DNA from: TMED8 sp038125725
GTDB taxonomy: Bacteria > Pseudomonadota > Alphaproteobacteria > Rhodospirillales > Casp-alpha2
DNA length: 64,000 nt
Reading direction: 5' to 3'
NCBI GenBank assembly: GCA_038125725.1
Contig: JAYPEK010000011.1
Coordinates: 1 to 64,000 of the forward strand
The translations under genes were made by a program, and so were the position numbers. Below the pieces are notes generated by a model. It was not told the origin of the DNA. It saw only the letters and a program-made list of their open reading frames with translations, and ran no database searches. Positions 40,744 through 50,500 of this stretch are shown piece by piece. Every line of letters starts with the position of its first letter. The stretch's first letter is position 1.

Positions 40744-41337
40744 ATGTTTACCGGCATCATCACCGACGTGGGCGAGGTCAGGCGGGTCGATAGCTCGGGC
40801 GAGACGCGCATGGAAATCGGCTGCGGTTACGATCTGTCGGGCGTCGAGATCGGCGCCTCGATCTGCCATTCCGGTGTCTGCCTGACGGTGGTGGAGAAGG
40901 GGGGCGACTGGTTCGCCGTCGAGATCTCCGGCGAAACGCTTTCCAAGACCACGCTCGGCGCTTGGGCACCCGGGACAAAGATCAACCTGGAACGCGCGCT
41001 CAAGGTGGGCGACGAGTTGGGCGGCCATATCGTGTCCGGGCACGTGGACGGCGTCGGCACGCTGGTGGCGCTGGCGGAGGCCGGCGGTTCGGTCCGCATG
41101 GAGTTCGAAGCGCCCGCCGATCTCGCCAAGTTCATTGCCGCCAAGGGCTCCGTCGCCATCGACGGTGTGTCGCTGACGGTGAACGAGGTCGCGGGCCGGC
41201 GCTTTTCCGTCAACATCATCCCGCATACCCAATCGGTGACCACGTTGGGCGGCCTCGCCCTAGGCGATGCGGTAAACCTGGAAATCGACATGCTGGCGCG
41301 CTATGTTGCGAGGCTTCAATCAGCGGAAGCGCAATAA
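40744..41337 (+). CDS. ribE: Riboflavin synthase, alpha subunit
   Basis: Final dismutation of two lumazines to riboflavin and the pyrimidine. The 197-residue product has two tandem lumazine-binding halves: MFTGIITDVGEVR..., ICHSGVCLTVVEKGGDWFAVEISGETL in the first; GGHIVSGHVDGVGTLVAL, SVAIDGVSLTVNEVAGRRFSVNIIPHT in the second. All typical residues are present. The ribBX frame starts within its last 35 bases, showing tight coupling. Confidence 0.96.
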   Translation: MFTGIITDVGEVRRVDSSGETRMEIGCGYDLSGVEIGASICHSGVCLTVVEKGGDWFAVEISGETLSKTTLGAWAPGTKINLERALKVGDELGGHIVSGHVDGVGTLVALAEAGGSVRMEFEAPADLAKFIAAKGSVAIDGVSLTVNEVAGRRFSVNIIPHTQSVTTLGGLALGDAVNLEIDMLARYVARLQSAEAQ

Positions 41338-42541
41338 GGCTCTGGCGGAAAACAAGAAATTGTCTCAGGCATCGAAACAGGACGTGGCGCGCGCGGTCGA
41401 ACACGCGGACTATCTCTCTTCGGTCGAGGAGATCATCGACGACGCGCGCAACGGCCGCATGTTCATCCTCGTCGACGACGAGGAACGCGAGAACGAGGGT
41501 GACCTCGTCATTCCGGCGCAGATGGCCACACCGGAAGAGGTCAACTTCATGGCCAAGTACGGGCGCGGGCTGATTTGCCTGTCGCTGACGCGCGACCGGC
41601 TTGCGCACCTGGACCTGCCGTTGATGCCGCAGCGCAATTCGTCGCGCCACCAGACGGCCTTCACCGTTTCCATCGAGGCCCGCGAAGGCGTCACCACCGG
41701 AATCTCGGCTTCCGACCGGGCGCGCACCATTTCGGTTGCCATCGATCCCTCCAAGGGCCGTGACGATATCGTCAGCCCGGGTCATATTTTTCCCCTGGAA
41801 GCGCGCGAGGGCGGCGTGCTGGTGCGCGCCGGCCACACCGAAGCCGCGATCGATGTCGCCCGGCTGGCGGGGCTCAACCCGTCCGGCGTGATCTGCGAGA
41901 TCATGAACGAGGACGGCACCATGGCCCGGTTGCCGGACCTGGTTAAGTTCGCGCAGCTGCACGGCCTCAAGATCGGCACCATCGCCGATTTGATTTCCTA
42001 CCGCCTGAAGCACGACCGCATCATCGAGCCCACCCTGGAAACCGATTTCGAGAGCATCCACGGCGGCGATTTCCGCATGCACGTCTATACCAACAAGGTC
42101 GCCTACGCCGAGCACATTGCCCTGGTGAAGGGCGATCTCTCTGGCGATGAGCCGGTGCCGGTGCGCATGCATGCGCTGAACGTGCTGGAAGACGTGCTCG
42201 GCGATGCCTCGTCGGCCAAGGGGCGGCAACTGCACGCGGCCATGCGCATGATCGGCGAAATGGGCCGCGGCGTCGTGGTCTTGATCCGCGAGCCGCACAA
42301 GAGCGCGCTTTCCGACAAGCTGCGCCAGCGCATGGGCCAGCCCTGCGCGCCCGCGCAGCCGATGGGCGGGCAGGAGCGTGCGCTCCGGGATTACGGTGTC
42401 GGCGCGCAGATCCTGCTCGATCTCGGCGTCAGGGACATGGTGCTGCTGACCAACACGGCGCAGCGTACCATCGTCGGGTTGGAGGGCTACGGTCTCAGGG
42501 TCGCCGGCCAGAAAGCCATCGACGTGCAGACGGGAGATTGA
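41303..42541 (+). CDS. ribBA: 3,4-dihydroxy-2-butanone-4-phosphate synthase fused to a degenerate GTP cyclohydrolase II domain
   Basis: RibB domain (about 35-240) makes dihydroxybutanone phosphate for riboflavin: VEEIIDDARNGRMFILVDDEERENEGDLVIPAQMATPEEVNFMA, RQ-type segment SRHQTAFTVSIEAREGVTTGISASDRA, and RAGHTEAAIDVARLAGL with the metal ligands. The C-terminal part (about 250-412) has the RibA fold (RMHVYTNKVAYAEHIALVKGD, MHALNVLEDVLGDASSAKGRQLHAAM, LREPHKS-like region) but lacks the three zinc cysteines of GTP cyclohydrolase II (expected near residues 293-308; only Cys348 occurs in this domain). It therefore matches the RibBX type, in which GTP cyclohydrolase II must be supplied by another gene. 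Start at 41303 overlaps ribE; a later TTG is possible. Confidence 0.93.
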   Translation: MLRGFNQRKRNKALAENKKLSQASKQDVARAVEHADYLSSVEEIIDDARNGRMFILVDDEERENEGDLVIPAQMATPEEVNFMAKYGRGLICLSLTRDRLAHLDLPLMPQRNSSRHQTAFTVSIEAREGVTTGISASDRARTISVAIDPSKGRDDIVSPGHIFPLEAREGGVLVRAGHTEAAIDVARLAGLNPSGVICEIMNEDGTMARLPDLVKFAQLHGLKIGTIADLISYRLKHDRIIEPTLETDFESIHGGDFRMHVYTNKVAYAEHIALVKGDLSGDEPVPVRMHALNVLEDVLGDASSAKGRQLHAAMRMIGEMGRGVVVLIREPHKSALSDKLRQRMGQPCAPAQPMGGQERALRDYGVGAQILLDLGVRDMVLLTNTAQRTIVGLEGYGLRVAGQKAIDVQTGD

Positions 42542-42544
42542 GCC

Positions 42545-43009
42545 ATGGCCGATAAACCTTGCGTGCTGATCGTCGAGGCGCGGTTCTACGAAGAGATTGC
42601 CGACAACCTGGCCGAGGGCGCGATCCGCGCCCTTGATGCCGCCGGCTACGATTACGAGCGGCTGGACGTGCCGGGCGTGTTCGAGGTTCCGGCTGCGATC
42701 CGCATGGCGATCCGTTCCATGGAAACGCATTCCGCGTCCAAGTCCTACGCCGGTTTCATCGCGCTTGGCTGCGTGATCCGGGGCGAGACCAGCCACTATG
42801 ATTATGTCTGCGGCGAATCGAGCCGCGCGCTCATGGACCTGACCACCGATTTCTCGGTGCCGCTCGGCTTCGGCATCCTGACCTGCGAGAACGGCGACCA
42901 GGCCCGCGTCCGCGCCGACGTGAACGGCAAGAACAAGGGCGGCGAGGCGGCCGAGGCATGTCTCCGCATGATCGACGTGAAACGCCATTTCCGACTGACC
43001 CAGCGATGA
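42545..43009 (+). CDS. ribH: 6,7-dimethyl-8-ribityllumazine synthase
   Basis: Condenses dihydroxybutanone phosphate with the aminouracil intermediate, last step before riboflavin synthase. The 154-residue product has VLIVEARFYEEIADNLAEGA, RLDVPGVFEVPAAI, GFIALGCVIRGETSHYDYVCGES and LGFGILTCENGDQARVR. The phosphate-binding and catalytic His segment is intact. Three bases separate it from ribBX and 4 bases overlap with nusB (ATGA), so the riboflavin block continues into nusB. Confidence 0.94.
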   Translation: MADKPCVLIVEARFYEEIADNLAEGAIRALDAAGYDYERLDVPGVFEVPAAIRMAIRSMETHSASKSYAGFIALGCVIRGETSHYDYVCGESSRALMDLTTDFSVPLGFGILTCENGDQARVRADVNGKNKGGEAAEACLRMIDVKRHFRLTQR

Positions 43010-43518
43010 CCGAACCTCAAACCTTGCCACGCTACGACCGCGCGTCGCGCTTGGCCGTGGTGCAGGCGCTATACGAGATCGACGTCTCCGACGCGCCCAT
43101 GCAGCGCGTGCTCGATACCTTCGGTGAAAAGCGCTGGGAGGCCTTGGAGGCGGAACTGGCCCCCGAACACGAAGACGAGGACGGCGAACCGGTGGTCCTG
43201 CCGATCCCCGATCAAAAGCGGCTGCGCGCGATTGTGCGGGGGGTGCAGGGGCACCGGGACGAACTCGACGGCATGATCCGCCAGCATCTGGAGTCCAACG
43301 AATCGTTCGAGCAGTTGGATGGCATTACCCGCGCCATCCTTCGCGCCGCCGCGCACGAACTGTCTAGCGCGCACAAGGTGCCGACCGGCACGATCGTTTC
43401 AGCCTATGTTTCCATTGCGCACGCCTTCTTTACCGACAACCAGCCCGGGTTGATCAACGCCGTCATCGATGCCCTGGCGCGCGATCTGCGCGGTGGCCAG
43501 GCCTTGAACGCGTCGTGA
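43006..43518 (+). CDS. nusB: Transcription antitermination protein NusB
   Basis: Binds boxA RNA with NusE (ribosomal S10) to promote rRNA antitermination. The 170-residue product matches the family: ASRLAVVQALYEIDVSD, VRGVQGHRDELDGMIRQHLESNESFEQLDGITRAILRAAAHELSS, VPTGTIVSAYVSIAHAFFTDNQPGLINAVIDALARDLR. A somewhat acidic insertion at 45-60 (EHEDEDGEPVV) is family-variable. It overlaps ribH by ATGA; thiL follows after 10 bases. Confidence 0.95.
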   Translation: MTEPQTLPRYDRASRLAVVQALYEIDVSDAPMQRVLDTFGEKRWEALEAELAPEHEDEDGEPVVLPIPDQKRLRAIVRGVQGHRDELDGMIRQHLESNESFEQLDGITRAILRAAAHELSSAHKVPTGTIVSAYVSIAHAFFTDNQPGLINAVIDALARDLRGGQALNAS

Positions 43519-43528
43519 GCGGCCCCGG

Positions 43529-44521
43529 ATGGCGCGCGCCTCCGAATTCGACACCATCGCGCGTTACTTCGCGCCGCTGAGCCGGGGCGCGCCCGGCGCC
43601 TTCAACCTCACCAACGACGCCGCCGTGTGGCGACCGACCCAGGGCATGGAAGCGGTGATCACGTCGGACTGCCTGGTCGCCGGCGTGCATTTCCTGGCCG
43701 ACGACCCGCCGGCTTCGATCGCCGCCAAGCTTTTGACCGTCAACCTGTCCGACCTGGCCGCCATGGGCGCCGCGCCGGTGGGCTATACGCTGGCCGCCGC
43801 CTGGCCGGCGGATATCGACGATACCTGGATCGCGGCCTTCGCCGAAGGGCTCGGGCGGGCGCAAGAAAACAACGGCGTGGTGCTGTTCGGCGGCGACACG
43901 GTGTCGACGCCGGGTCCCTTGACGCTCACCATCACCGCTTTCGGCGAGGCCGCCGCCGGTCGGGCACTGAGCCGGTCCGGTGCCGAAGCCGGCGACGACG
44001 TCTATGTCTCCGGCACCATCGGCGATGCGGCGCTGGGGCTGCGGGTGCTGCAGGGCCGGCTTGCGCCGCCTTCGCGCGAGGCGGCTGCCTATCTGGCCGG
44101 GCGCTACCGCGAGCCGACGCCGCGCACCCGGATCGGGGTCGGCCTCGCCGGCCTGGCCTCGTCCGCCATCGACGTTTCCGACGGTCTCGCCGCCGACCTC
44201 GGCCACTTGGCCGCCGGTTCGGGCAAGCGTATCGACGTCCGCGCCCAGGACGTACCGCTCTCGCCGGCGGTGGCGGCCTGCCTCGAAGGCGCGCCTGAGT
44301 TGCTGGAGACCGTCCTTGGCGGTGGCGACGATTACGAACTGGCTTTCACCGCGGCCCCGGACCGGCGGGACGCGATCAGCCACCTGGCGGAGATCGCCGG
44401 TGTCGGCATTGCGTGTATCGGTACCGTCCGGGACGCCGGCGATGCCGGGCCCGGCGTGCGGTTCATCGACGCCGCCGGTGCCGATGTGACGCCGAAGTCA
44501 GCAGGTTTTCGTCATTTTTAG
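43529..44521 (+). CDS. thiL: Thiamine-monophosphate kinase
   Basis: Phosphorylates thiamine monophosphate to the diphosphate cofactor. The 330-residue PurM-fold enzyme shows ASEFDTIARYFAPL, AVITSDCLVAGVHFL, AAKLLTVNLSDLAAMGAAPVGYTLAAA, VLFGGDTV, IDVSDGLAADLGHL and GGGDDYELAF. The usual GDDAA near residue 30 is NDAA here. It lies 10 bases after nusB, the common alphaproteobacterial order nusB-thiL. The gene presumably serves with thiSG at 5.8 kb in thiamine metabolism. Confidence 0.94.
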   Translation: MARASEFDTIARYFAPLSRGAPGAFNLTNDAAVWRPTQGMEAVITSDCLVAGVHFLADDPPASIAAKLLTVNLSDLAAMGAAPVGYTLAAAWPADIDDTWIAAFAEGLGRAQENNGVVLFGGDTVSTPGPLTLTITAFGEAAAGRALSRSGAEAGDDVYVSGTIGDAALGLRVLQGRLAPPSREAAAYLAGRYREPTPRTRIGVGLAGLASSAIDVSDGLAADLGHLAAGSGKRIDVRAQDVPLSPAVAACLEGAPELLETVLGGGDDYELAFTAAPDRRDAISHLAEIAGVGIACIGTVRDAGDAGPGVRFIDAAGADVTPKSAGFRHF

Positions 44522-44585
44522 TTCAGTGGCGGCGTGCTAACCTGCGGGCCTTGAAGCTTCGCCGCATGGTTGGAGAGGTTCTGAC

Positions 44586-45044
44586 GTGAAGAAGATTATG
44601 GTCATCCTGGCGGCGCTGTTCATCCTCGCCGGTGGCGCGGTGGCGGCGCTCAAGTGGCTCGGCCTTGGTCCCTTTGCCGAGCAGGACCAGGTCGCCGAGA
44701 AGCCCAAGGCGCCGCCCAAGGAACAAACCATCTTCGTCGATCTGGAACCGATCATGGTGCCTTTGCTGCAGGGCAACGAGGTCGCCGCCACGGTGCAGAT
44801 CCAGGTCAAGCTCGAGACCGAAGGCCAAGACAACGCGATCTTCCTCAAGCGCCGCATGCCGCAGATCAGCAACGCCTTCGTCAGCGACCTGCATGCCTTC
44901 ATGCCGCGCATGTTGAAACAGACCGAGCGCATCGACGTCCTGATCCTCAAGCAGCGCCTGCAGGTGATTGGCGACCGGCTGTTCGGCAAGGGCTATATCA
45001 AGGACGTGCTGGTGCAATCGGTGATCGACACGCCGGCCGGCTAA
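44586..45044 (+). CDS. FliL-like flagellar basal-body-associated protein
   Basis: A 152-residue protein with an N-terminal membrane anchor (MKKIMVILAALFILAGGAVAALKWLGLG) and a periplasmic domain: TIFVDLEPIMVPLLQGNEVAATVQIQVKLETEGQDNAIFLKRRMPQISNAFVSDLHAFMPR, then IDVLILKQRLQVIGDRLFGKGYIKDVLVQSVI. FliL supports torque generation near the stator. Start is GTG at 44586. There is no flagellar gene beside it; thiL precedes and hppA follows. It could be a diverged FliL-family protein with a non-flagellar role, or one outlier flagellar gene. Confidence 0.8.
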   Translation: MKKIMVILAALFILAGGAVAALKWLGLGPFAEQDQVAEKPKAPPKEQTIFVDLEPIMVPLLQGNEVAATVQIQVKLETEGQDNAIFLKRRMPQISNAFVSDLHAFMPRMLKQTERIDVLILKQRLQVIGDRLFGKGYIKDVLVQSVIDTPAG

Positions 45045-45253
45045 CCGCCCTGGGCATCGAAATCCCGGGCTTTTTCGCGCATGCGAAGCCTTGTTGCAAT
45101 CGTGGATGGATTCTGGCACTTTCCTGCCGAATTTCGGCCCTGCTTCCTGAAGAGAGGCTGGCTTGAAACAAGTCTCTGTGGGACGGACACGGGGGAGGAA
45201 CGGCTCAAAGCCGCGTGGGCGTGCCATCAACCTAATCGAGGGGTTTTCCCAAA

Positions 45254-47347
<2,094 letters not shown>

Positions 47348-47370
47348 TCGAGCGGCGACGCCAAAAACGC

Positions 47371-47407
47371 GAAACCCCCGGGGCGCTCTCAGCTCCGGGG
47401 GTTTTCG
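47371..47407. terminator. Intrinsic terminator
   Basis: Stem aaacccccgg / ccgggggttt around a 13-base loop, flanked by A-run and T-run, 24 bases after the hppA stop. bamE on the opposite strand ends 27 bases beyond it, so the terminator may serve both. Confidence 0.85.
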
Positions 47408-47433
47408 TTTGCGCGGAACCTCGGACCGTAAGG

Positions 47434-47907
47434 CTATTTATTCTTGCCGGTGAAACGCCGGAAGTTGCCCAGGATTTGGTCGATCACTGTCAATTCCTCG
47501 CCGAAGGTGGGGGTGATTCGTTTCACGTGGGTGAGCTCTCGGCCGGCATCGAGTCCCAACTCGACGATCTGGCTCATCATGCCTTTGTCGTTGAATTCGA
47601 CGATCAGCACCTTGCGTTCCAGCACCTTGGGCGCCAGGAAGGCGACGGTTTCGGTTCTTTCGCTGATGTAGTACCAAGTTTCCTTGCCGAAGGTGTTGAT
47701 GCTGGATGGTGAGCCGATGCTGTCGAGGATGTCGTCCTTGCTGACCTCGCCGGGCTTCAGTTCCGCGATCCGTTCCGGGTCCGGCAGATTGCCGCGCTGG
47801 GCGATGCGGCTGACGCCACAGGCGCTCAGCGACAGGCTCAACGCCGAAACCGCCACGGCGAGGACGAGGGCGCGAAACAGCTTTTGTCTTGAAGTCATCG
47901 GGCGCAT
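47434..47907 (-). CDS. bamE: Outer-membrane assembly lipoprotein BamE (SmpA/OmlA)
   Basis: Part of the Bam complex that inserts beta-barrel proteins. The 157-residue product has a lipoprotein signal (TSRQKLFRALVLAVAVSALSLSLSACG, lipobox L-S-A-C) and the SmpA domain (about 45-125) with GNLPDPERIAELKPGEVSKDDILDSIGSPSSINTFGKETWYYIS and VLIVEFNDKGMMSQI. The start is placed at the ATG 47907; an ATG nine bases later or a TTG at 47919 are alternatives. The gene lies between hppA and CBP3, in opposite direction to both. Confidence 0.9.
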   Translation of the reverse strand: MRPMTSRQKLFRALVLAVAVSALSLSLSACGVSRIAQRGNLPDPERIAELKPGEVSKDDILDSIGSPSSINTFGKETWYYISERTETVAFLAPKVLERKVLIVEFNDKGMMSQIVELGLDAGRELTHVKRITPTFGEELTVIDQILGNFRRFTGKNK

Positions 47908-47992
47908 CGCTCTATTCAACGCTCATAAGAAACCTGGCATGTTCATGGCGGCGATTATGCCATTCCTCAAGGCTGCCGCAAGCGGGTGAGTG

Positions 47993-48553
47993 ATGTTTAA
48001 GTTTTTTCGCCGAAATACAGAGCGCGACGACGCGGCGCTGGAACTCTATTCAGCCGCCGTCCGCCACGCCCGTTTGCCGGTTTACTACCAGCGGTTCGGC
48101 GTTGCCGATACGCCCGATGGCCGCTTCGACATGATCATGGTTCAGGTGTTTCTGCTGCTGCATCGTCTCAAGCATGGCGAGCAGGTGCACCAGGACCTGG
48201 CGCAGGCGGTATTTGACGTGATGTTCGCCGACATGGATCAGAATCTGCGTGAAATGGGTGCCGGCGACATCGGTGTCGCGCACCGGATCAAAGACATGGC
48301 AAAGGCCTTTTACGGGCGAATCGCGGTCTACGATGCCGGACTGGCGGCAGCGGACGCGGGTGAACTGGAAACGGCGCTCGGGCGCAATCTCTACCGCAAG
48401 ACGGACCCGGCGACTGAACAGGTCGGCGCGATGGCCCGCCACATCCGCGAACAGGCGGCGCATCTTGCCGGACAGCCGCTGGAAACCTTGCTCCAGGGGC
48501 GTGTCGGCTTTCTGGCACCGGATGCCGAAGGGGAGGGCGATGCCCATGCATGA
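47993..48553 (+). CDS. Ubiquinol-cytochrome c chaperone family protein (CBP3)
   Basis: Assists assembly of the cytochrome bc1 complex, homologous to mitochondrial CBP3/UQCC1. The 186-residue product has the signature ELYSAAVRHARLPVYYQRFGVADTPDGRFDMIMVQVFLLLHRLKHGEQVHQDLAQAVFDVMFADMDQNLREMGAGDIGVAHRIKDMAKAFYGRIAVYDAGL, followed by a C-terminal helix region. Start is the ATG after GTG at 47990. The stop overlaps the yceD start region, so the pair is co-translated. The order with bamE and yceD is standard for alphaproteobacteria. Confidence 0.92.
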   Translation: MFKFFRRNTERDDAALELYSAAVRHARLPVYYQRFGVADTPDGRFDMIMVQVFLLLHRLKHGEQVHQDLAQAVFDVMFADMDQNLREMGAGDIGVAHRIKDMAKAFYGRIAVYDAGLAAADAGELETALGRNLYRKTDPATEQVGAMARHIREQAAHLAGQPLETLLQGRVGFLAPDAEGEGDAHA

Positions 48554-49103
48554 GAACGGCACCGAACAAGCGGGGGCGGAAATCGACCTGGTGGTCGAGG
48601 TGGCCGACCTGCCGCCCGAGGGACTGACTTTCGCCATTGACGCCGACGAGGTGCAGCGCGCGGCCATGGCAGCGCGGTTGGGGGTCGACGAGATCAGTCG
48701 TCTATCGGCGAATTTGACGGTCACGCGCGCCAGCGGCGATGGCGTCTATCTGGTCGAGGGCGAGGTGAAGGCGTCGCTGACGCAGACCTGCGTGGTGACC
48801 CTGGACCCGTTGGCGGCGGAAATCGATTCGCCTGTTTTGGTGCGTTATGCGGAATTCGACGACGACGGCGAGGACGAAATCGACTGGGATCTGCTGCCCG
48901 ATGACCAGGACCCGCCGGAGCCGCTGCGCGCCGGCGGCACCATCGATCTGGGCGAATTGATCGTCGAACAACTGGCGCTGGAAATCGACCCGTTTCCGCG
49001 CACGCCGGGCCTGCCTTATGCGGACAGCTCGGCGGGTGGCGAAGAGGCCGCCGAGAATCCGTTTTCGGTGCTCGCGGCGCTGCGCGACAAACTGCCGAAA
49101 TAG
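48546..49103 (+). CDS. yceD: YceD/DUF177 family protein
   Basis: A 185-residue protein of the DUF177 group, usually upstream of rpmF and thought to help 23S rRNA or large-subunit assembly. Seen: VVEVADLPPEGLTFAIDADEVQRAAMAARLGVDEISRLSANLTVTRASGDGVYLVEGEVKASLTQTCVVTLDPL, and the Cys near CVVTLD, plus the terminal DLGELIVEQLALEIDPFPRTPGL block. Two in-frame starts (48540 and 48546) share the ggagg site; 48546 has the better spacing. The gene overlaps the CBP3 stop. Confidence 0.9.
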   Translation: MHENGTEQAGAEIDLVVEVADLPPEGLTFAIDADEVQRAAMAARLGVDEISRLSANLTVTRASGDGVYLVEGEVKASLTQTCVVTLDPLAAEIDSPVLVRYAEFDDDGEDEIDWDLLPDDQDPPEPLRAGGTIDLGELIVEQLALEIDPFPRTPGLPYADSSAGGEEAAENPFSVLAALRDKLPK

Positions 49104-49143
49104 CGTTTCTGCGCTTGCTCTTGGCCGGAATCTTCTGTATTTA

Positions 49144-49170
49144 CGCCCCCTTGTGTCAGGGGCGTTTTGT
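49144..49170 (+). terminator. Hairpin with T-tract between yceD and rpmF
   Basis: Stem cgcccc / ggggcg with a nine-base loop, followed by ttttgtt, in the 81-base gap between yceD and rpmF. It may end or attenuate transcription and help set the higher level of rpmF mRNA. Confidence 0.6.
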
Positions 49171-49184
49171 TCGAGGTACGAAAA

Positions 49185-49370
49185 ATGGCTGTTCCCAAGA
49201 AGAAAATTTCAAAATCCAAGCGTAACATGCGCCGCGCTCACGATGCCCTCGGCGGCTCCTCCTATGAGGAATGCGCCAACTGCGGCGAACTGAAGCGCCC
49301 GCACCACGTCTGCGAAGCTTGCGGTTTCTACAACGACCGTGAAGTCGTCGAAGGCGAAGAGGCTGCATAG
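49185..49370 (+). CDS. rpmF: 50S ribosomal protein L32
   Basis: A 61-residue ribosomal protein. Starts MAVPKKKISKSKRNMRRAHDAL and has the zinc-binding ECANCGELKRPHHVCEACGFY segment with its two CxxC pairs, as in the zinc-containing L32. Start ATG follows a tcgagg-like site. plsX is 78 bases downstream, matching the widely conserved rpmF-plsX-fabH order. Confidence 0.97.
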   Translation: MAVPKKKISKSKRNMRRAHDALGGSSYEECANCGELKRPHHVCEACGFYNDREVVEGEEAA

Positions 49371-49447
49371 TCTCTGTTCAACGCTTCGTCGCGACCTTAT
49401 AAAGGTCACCATGGGTGATGAAATCGATTTCGGTCGGGTCTTGAACC

Positions 49448-50500
49448 GTGGCCGATAACATTACGCTGGCGATCGACGCCATGGGGGGGGACCACGCACC
49501 AGGTATGGTGGTGGAAGGCATCGCCATGGCGGCCGCCGAACGATCCAACGTGAATTACCTGCTGTTCGGCAATGAGCAGGAGATCGTTCCATTGCTGGAG
49601 CGCTTTCCGGCGGCCAAGGCCGTTTCCAGCGTGCGTCATGCCGAAGACGTGGTTCTCGATGACGATAAGCCGGCGGTGGCGCTTCGCGGCCGCCGTGCCA
49701 GTTCCATGCGGCTGGCGATTAACGCCGTCAACGATGGCGAGGCCGACGGAATCATCTCGGCCGGCAACACCGGCGCGCTCATGGCCATGGCTAAATTCGT
49801 GCTCAAAACGCTACCCGGCATCGACCGGCCGGCCATCGCCACTTATTTCCCGACGCGGCGCAGCGAAAGCGTGATGCTGGACCTCGGTGCCAACGTCGAA
49901 TGTGACGCCAACAACCTGGTGCAGTTCGCGGTCATGGGCGAGGTCTTCGCGCGCAACGTGCTGGGCTTGAAAAACCCCTCCGTCGGCATTCTCAACATCG
50001 GTGCCGAGGACCTAAAGGGAAACAGCGAGGTGAAGGAAGCGGCGACGATCCTGCAAGAGGCGCATTTGCCGATCAAGTTCCACGGTTTCGTCGAAGGCGA
50101 CGATATCGGCGCCGGTACGGTCGACGTGATCGTCACCGATGGCTTCACCGGCAATGTCGCGCTGAAGACGGCCGAAGGCACCGCGAAGTTGTTCAGCAAG
50201 TCCTTGAAGGATGCGCTCACATCGTCGCCGTTGGCGATGCTCGGTGCGCTGATCGCAAAGCCGGCGTTGAACCGCCTGAAACAGCATCTCGATCCGCGCC
50301 GCTATAACGGCGCCATGTTCCTGGGGCTCAACGGCATCTGCATCAAGAGCCACGGCGGCACCGATGCGTTCGGGTTTGCACACGCCCTGCAGGTGGCGCA
50401 TGATCTGATCAATAAATCCATCAACGAAAGCATCAAGGAAGATTTCAAGAAGGTGCAAGCCGATATCGAAAGCCACAAGCAAGCGGCGGTTGGCCAATGA
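49448..50500 (+). CDS. plsX: Phosphate acyltransferase PlsX
   Basis: Makes acyl phosphate from acyl-ACP for phospholipid synthesis. The 350-residue product has ITLAIDAMGGDHAPGMVVEG, ALRGRRASSMRLAINAVNDGEADGIISAGNTGALMAMAKFVLKTLPGIDRPA, MLDLGANVECDANNLVQFAVMG and VIVTDGFTGNVALKTAEGTAKL. The start is GTG; the last bases overlap the fabH start (ATGA). This links membrane lipid synthesis to the fatty-acid initiation step encoded next. Confidence 0.96.
   Translation: MADNITLAIDAMGGDHAPGMVVEGIAMAAAERSNVNYLLFGNEQEIVPLLERFPAAKAVSSVRHAEDVVLDDDKPAVALRGRRASSMRLAINAVNDGEADGIISAGNTGALMAMAKFVLKTLPGIDRPAIATYFPTRRSESVMLDLGANVECDANNLVQFAVMGEVFARNVLGLKNPSVGILNIGAEDLKGNSEVKEAATILQEAHLPIKFHGFVEGDDIGAGTVDVIVTDGFTGNVALKTAEGTAKLFSKSLKDALTSSPLAMLGALIAKPALNRLKQHLDPRRYNGAMFLGLNGICIKSHGGTDAFGFAHALQVAHDLINKSINESIKEDFKKVQADIESHKQAAVGQ

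Noticed and set aside
41216..43030. A 604-codon minus-strand frame opposite ribE, ribBX and ribH
   Set aside because: Antisense shadow of confident riboflavin genes; no ribosome binding site or family similarity.
45114..45127. A tggcac...tgcc sequence upstream of hppA resembling a sigma54 promoter
   Set aside because: The spacing between the GG and GC elements is one base short and the -12 box is ctgc rather than ttgc.
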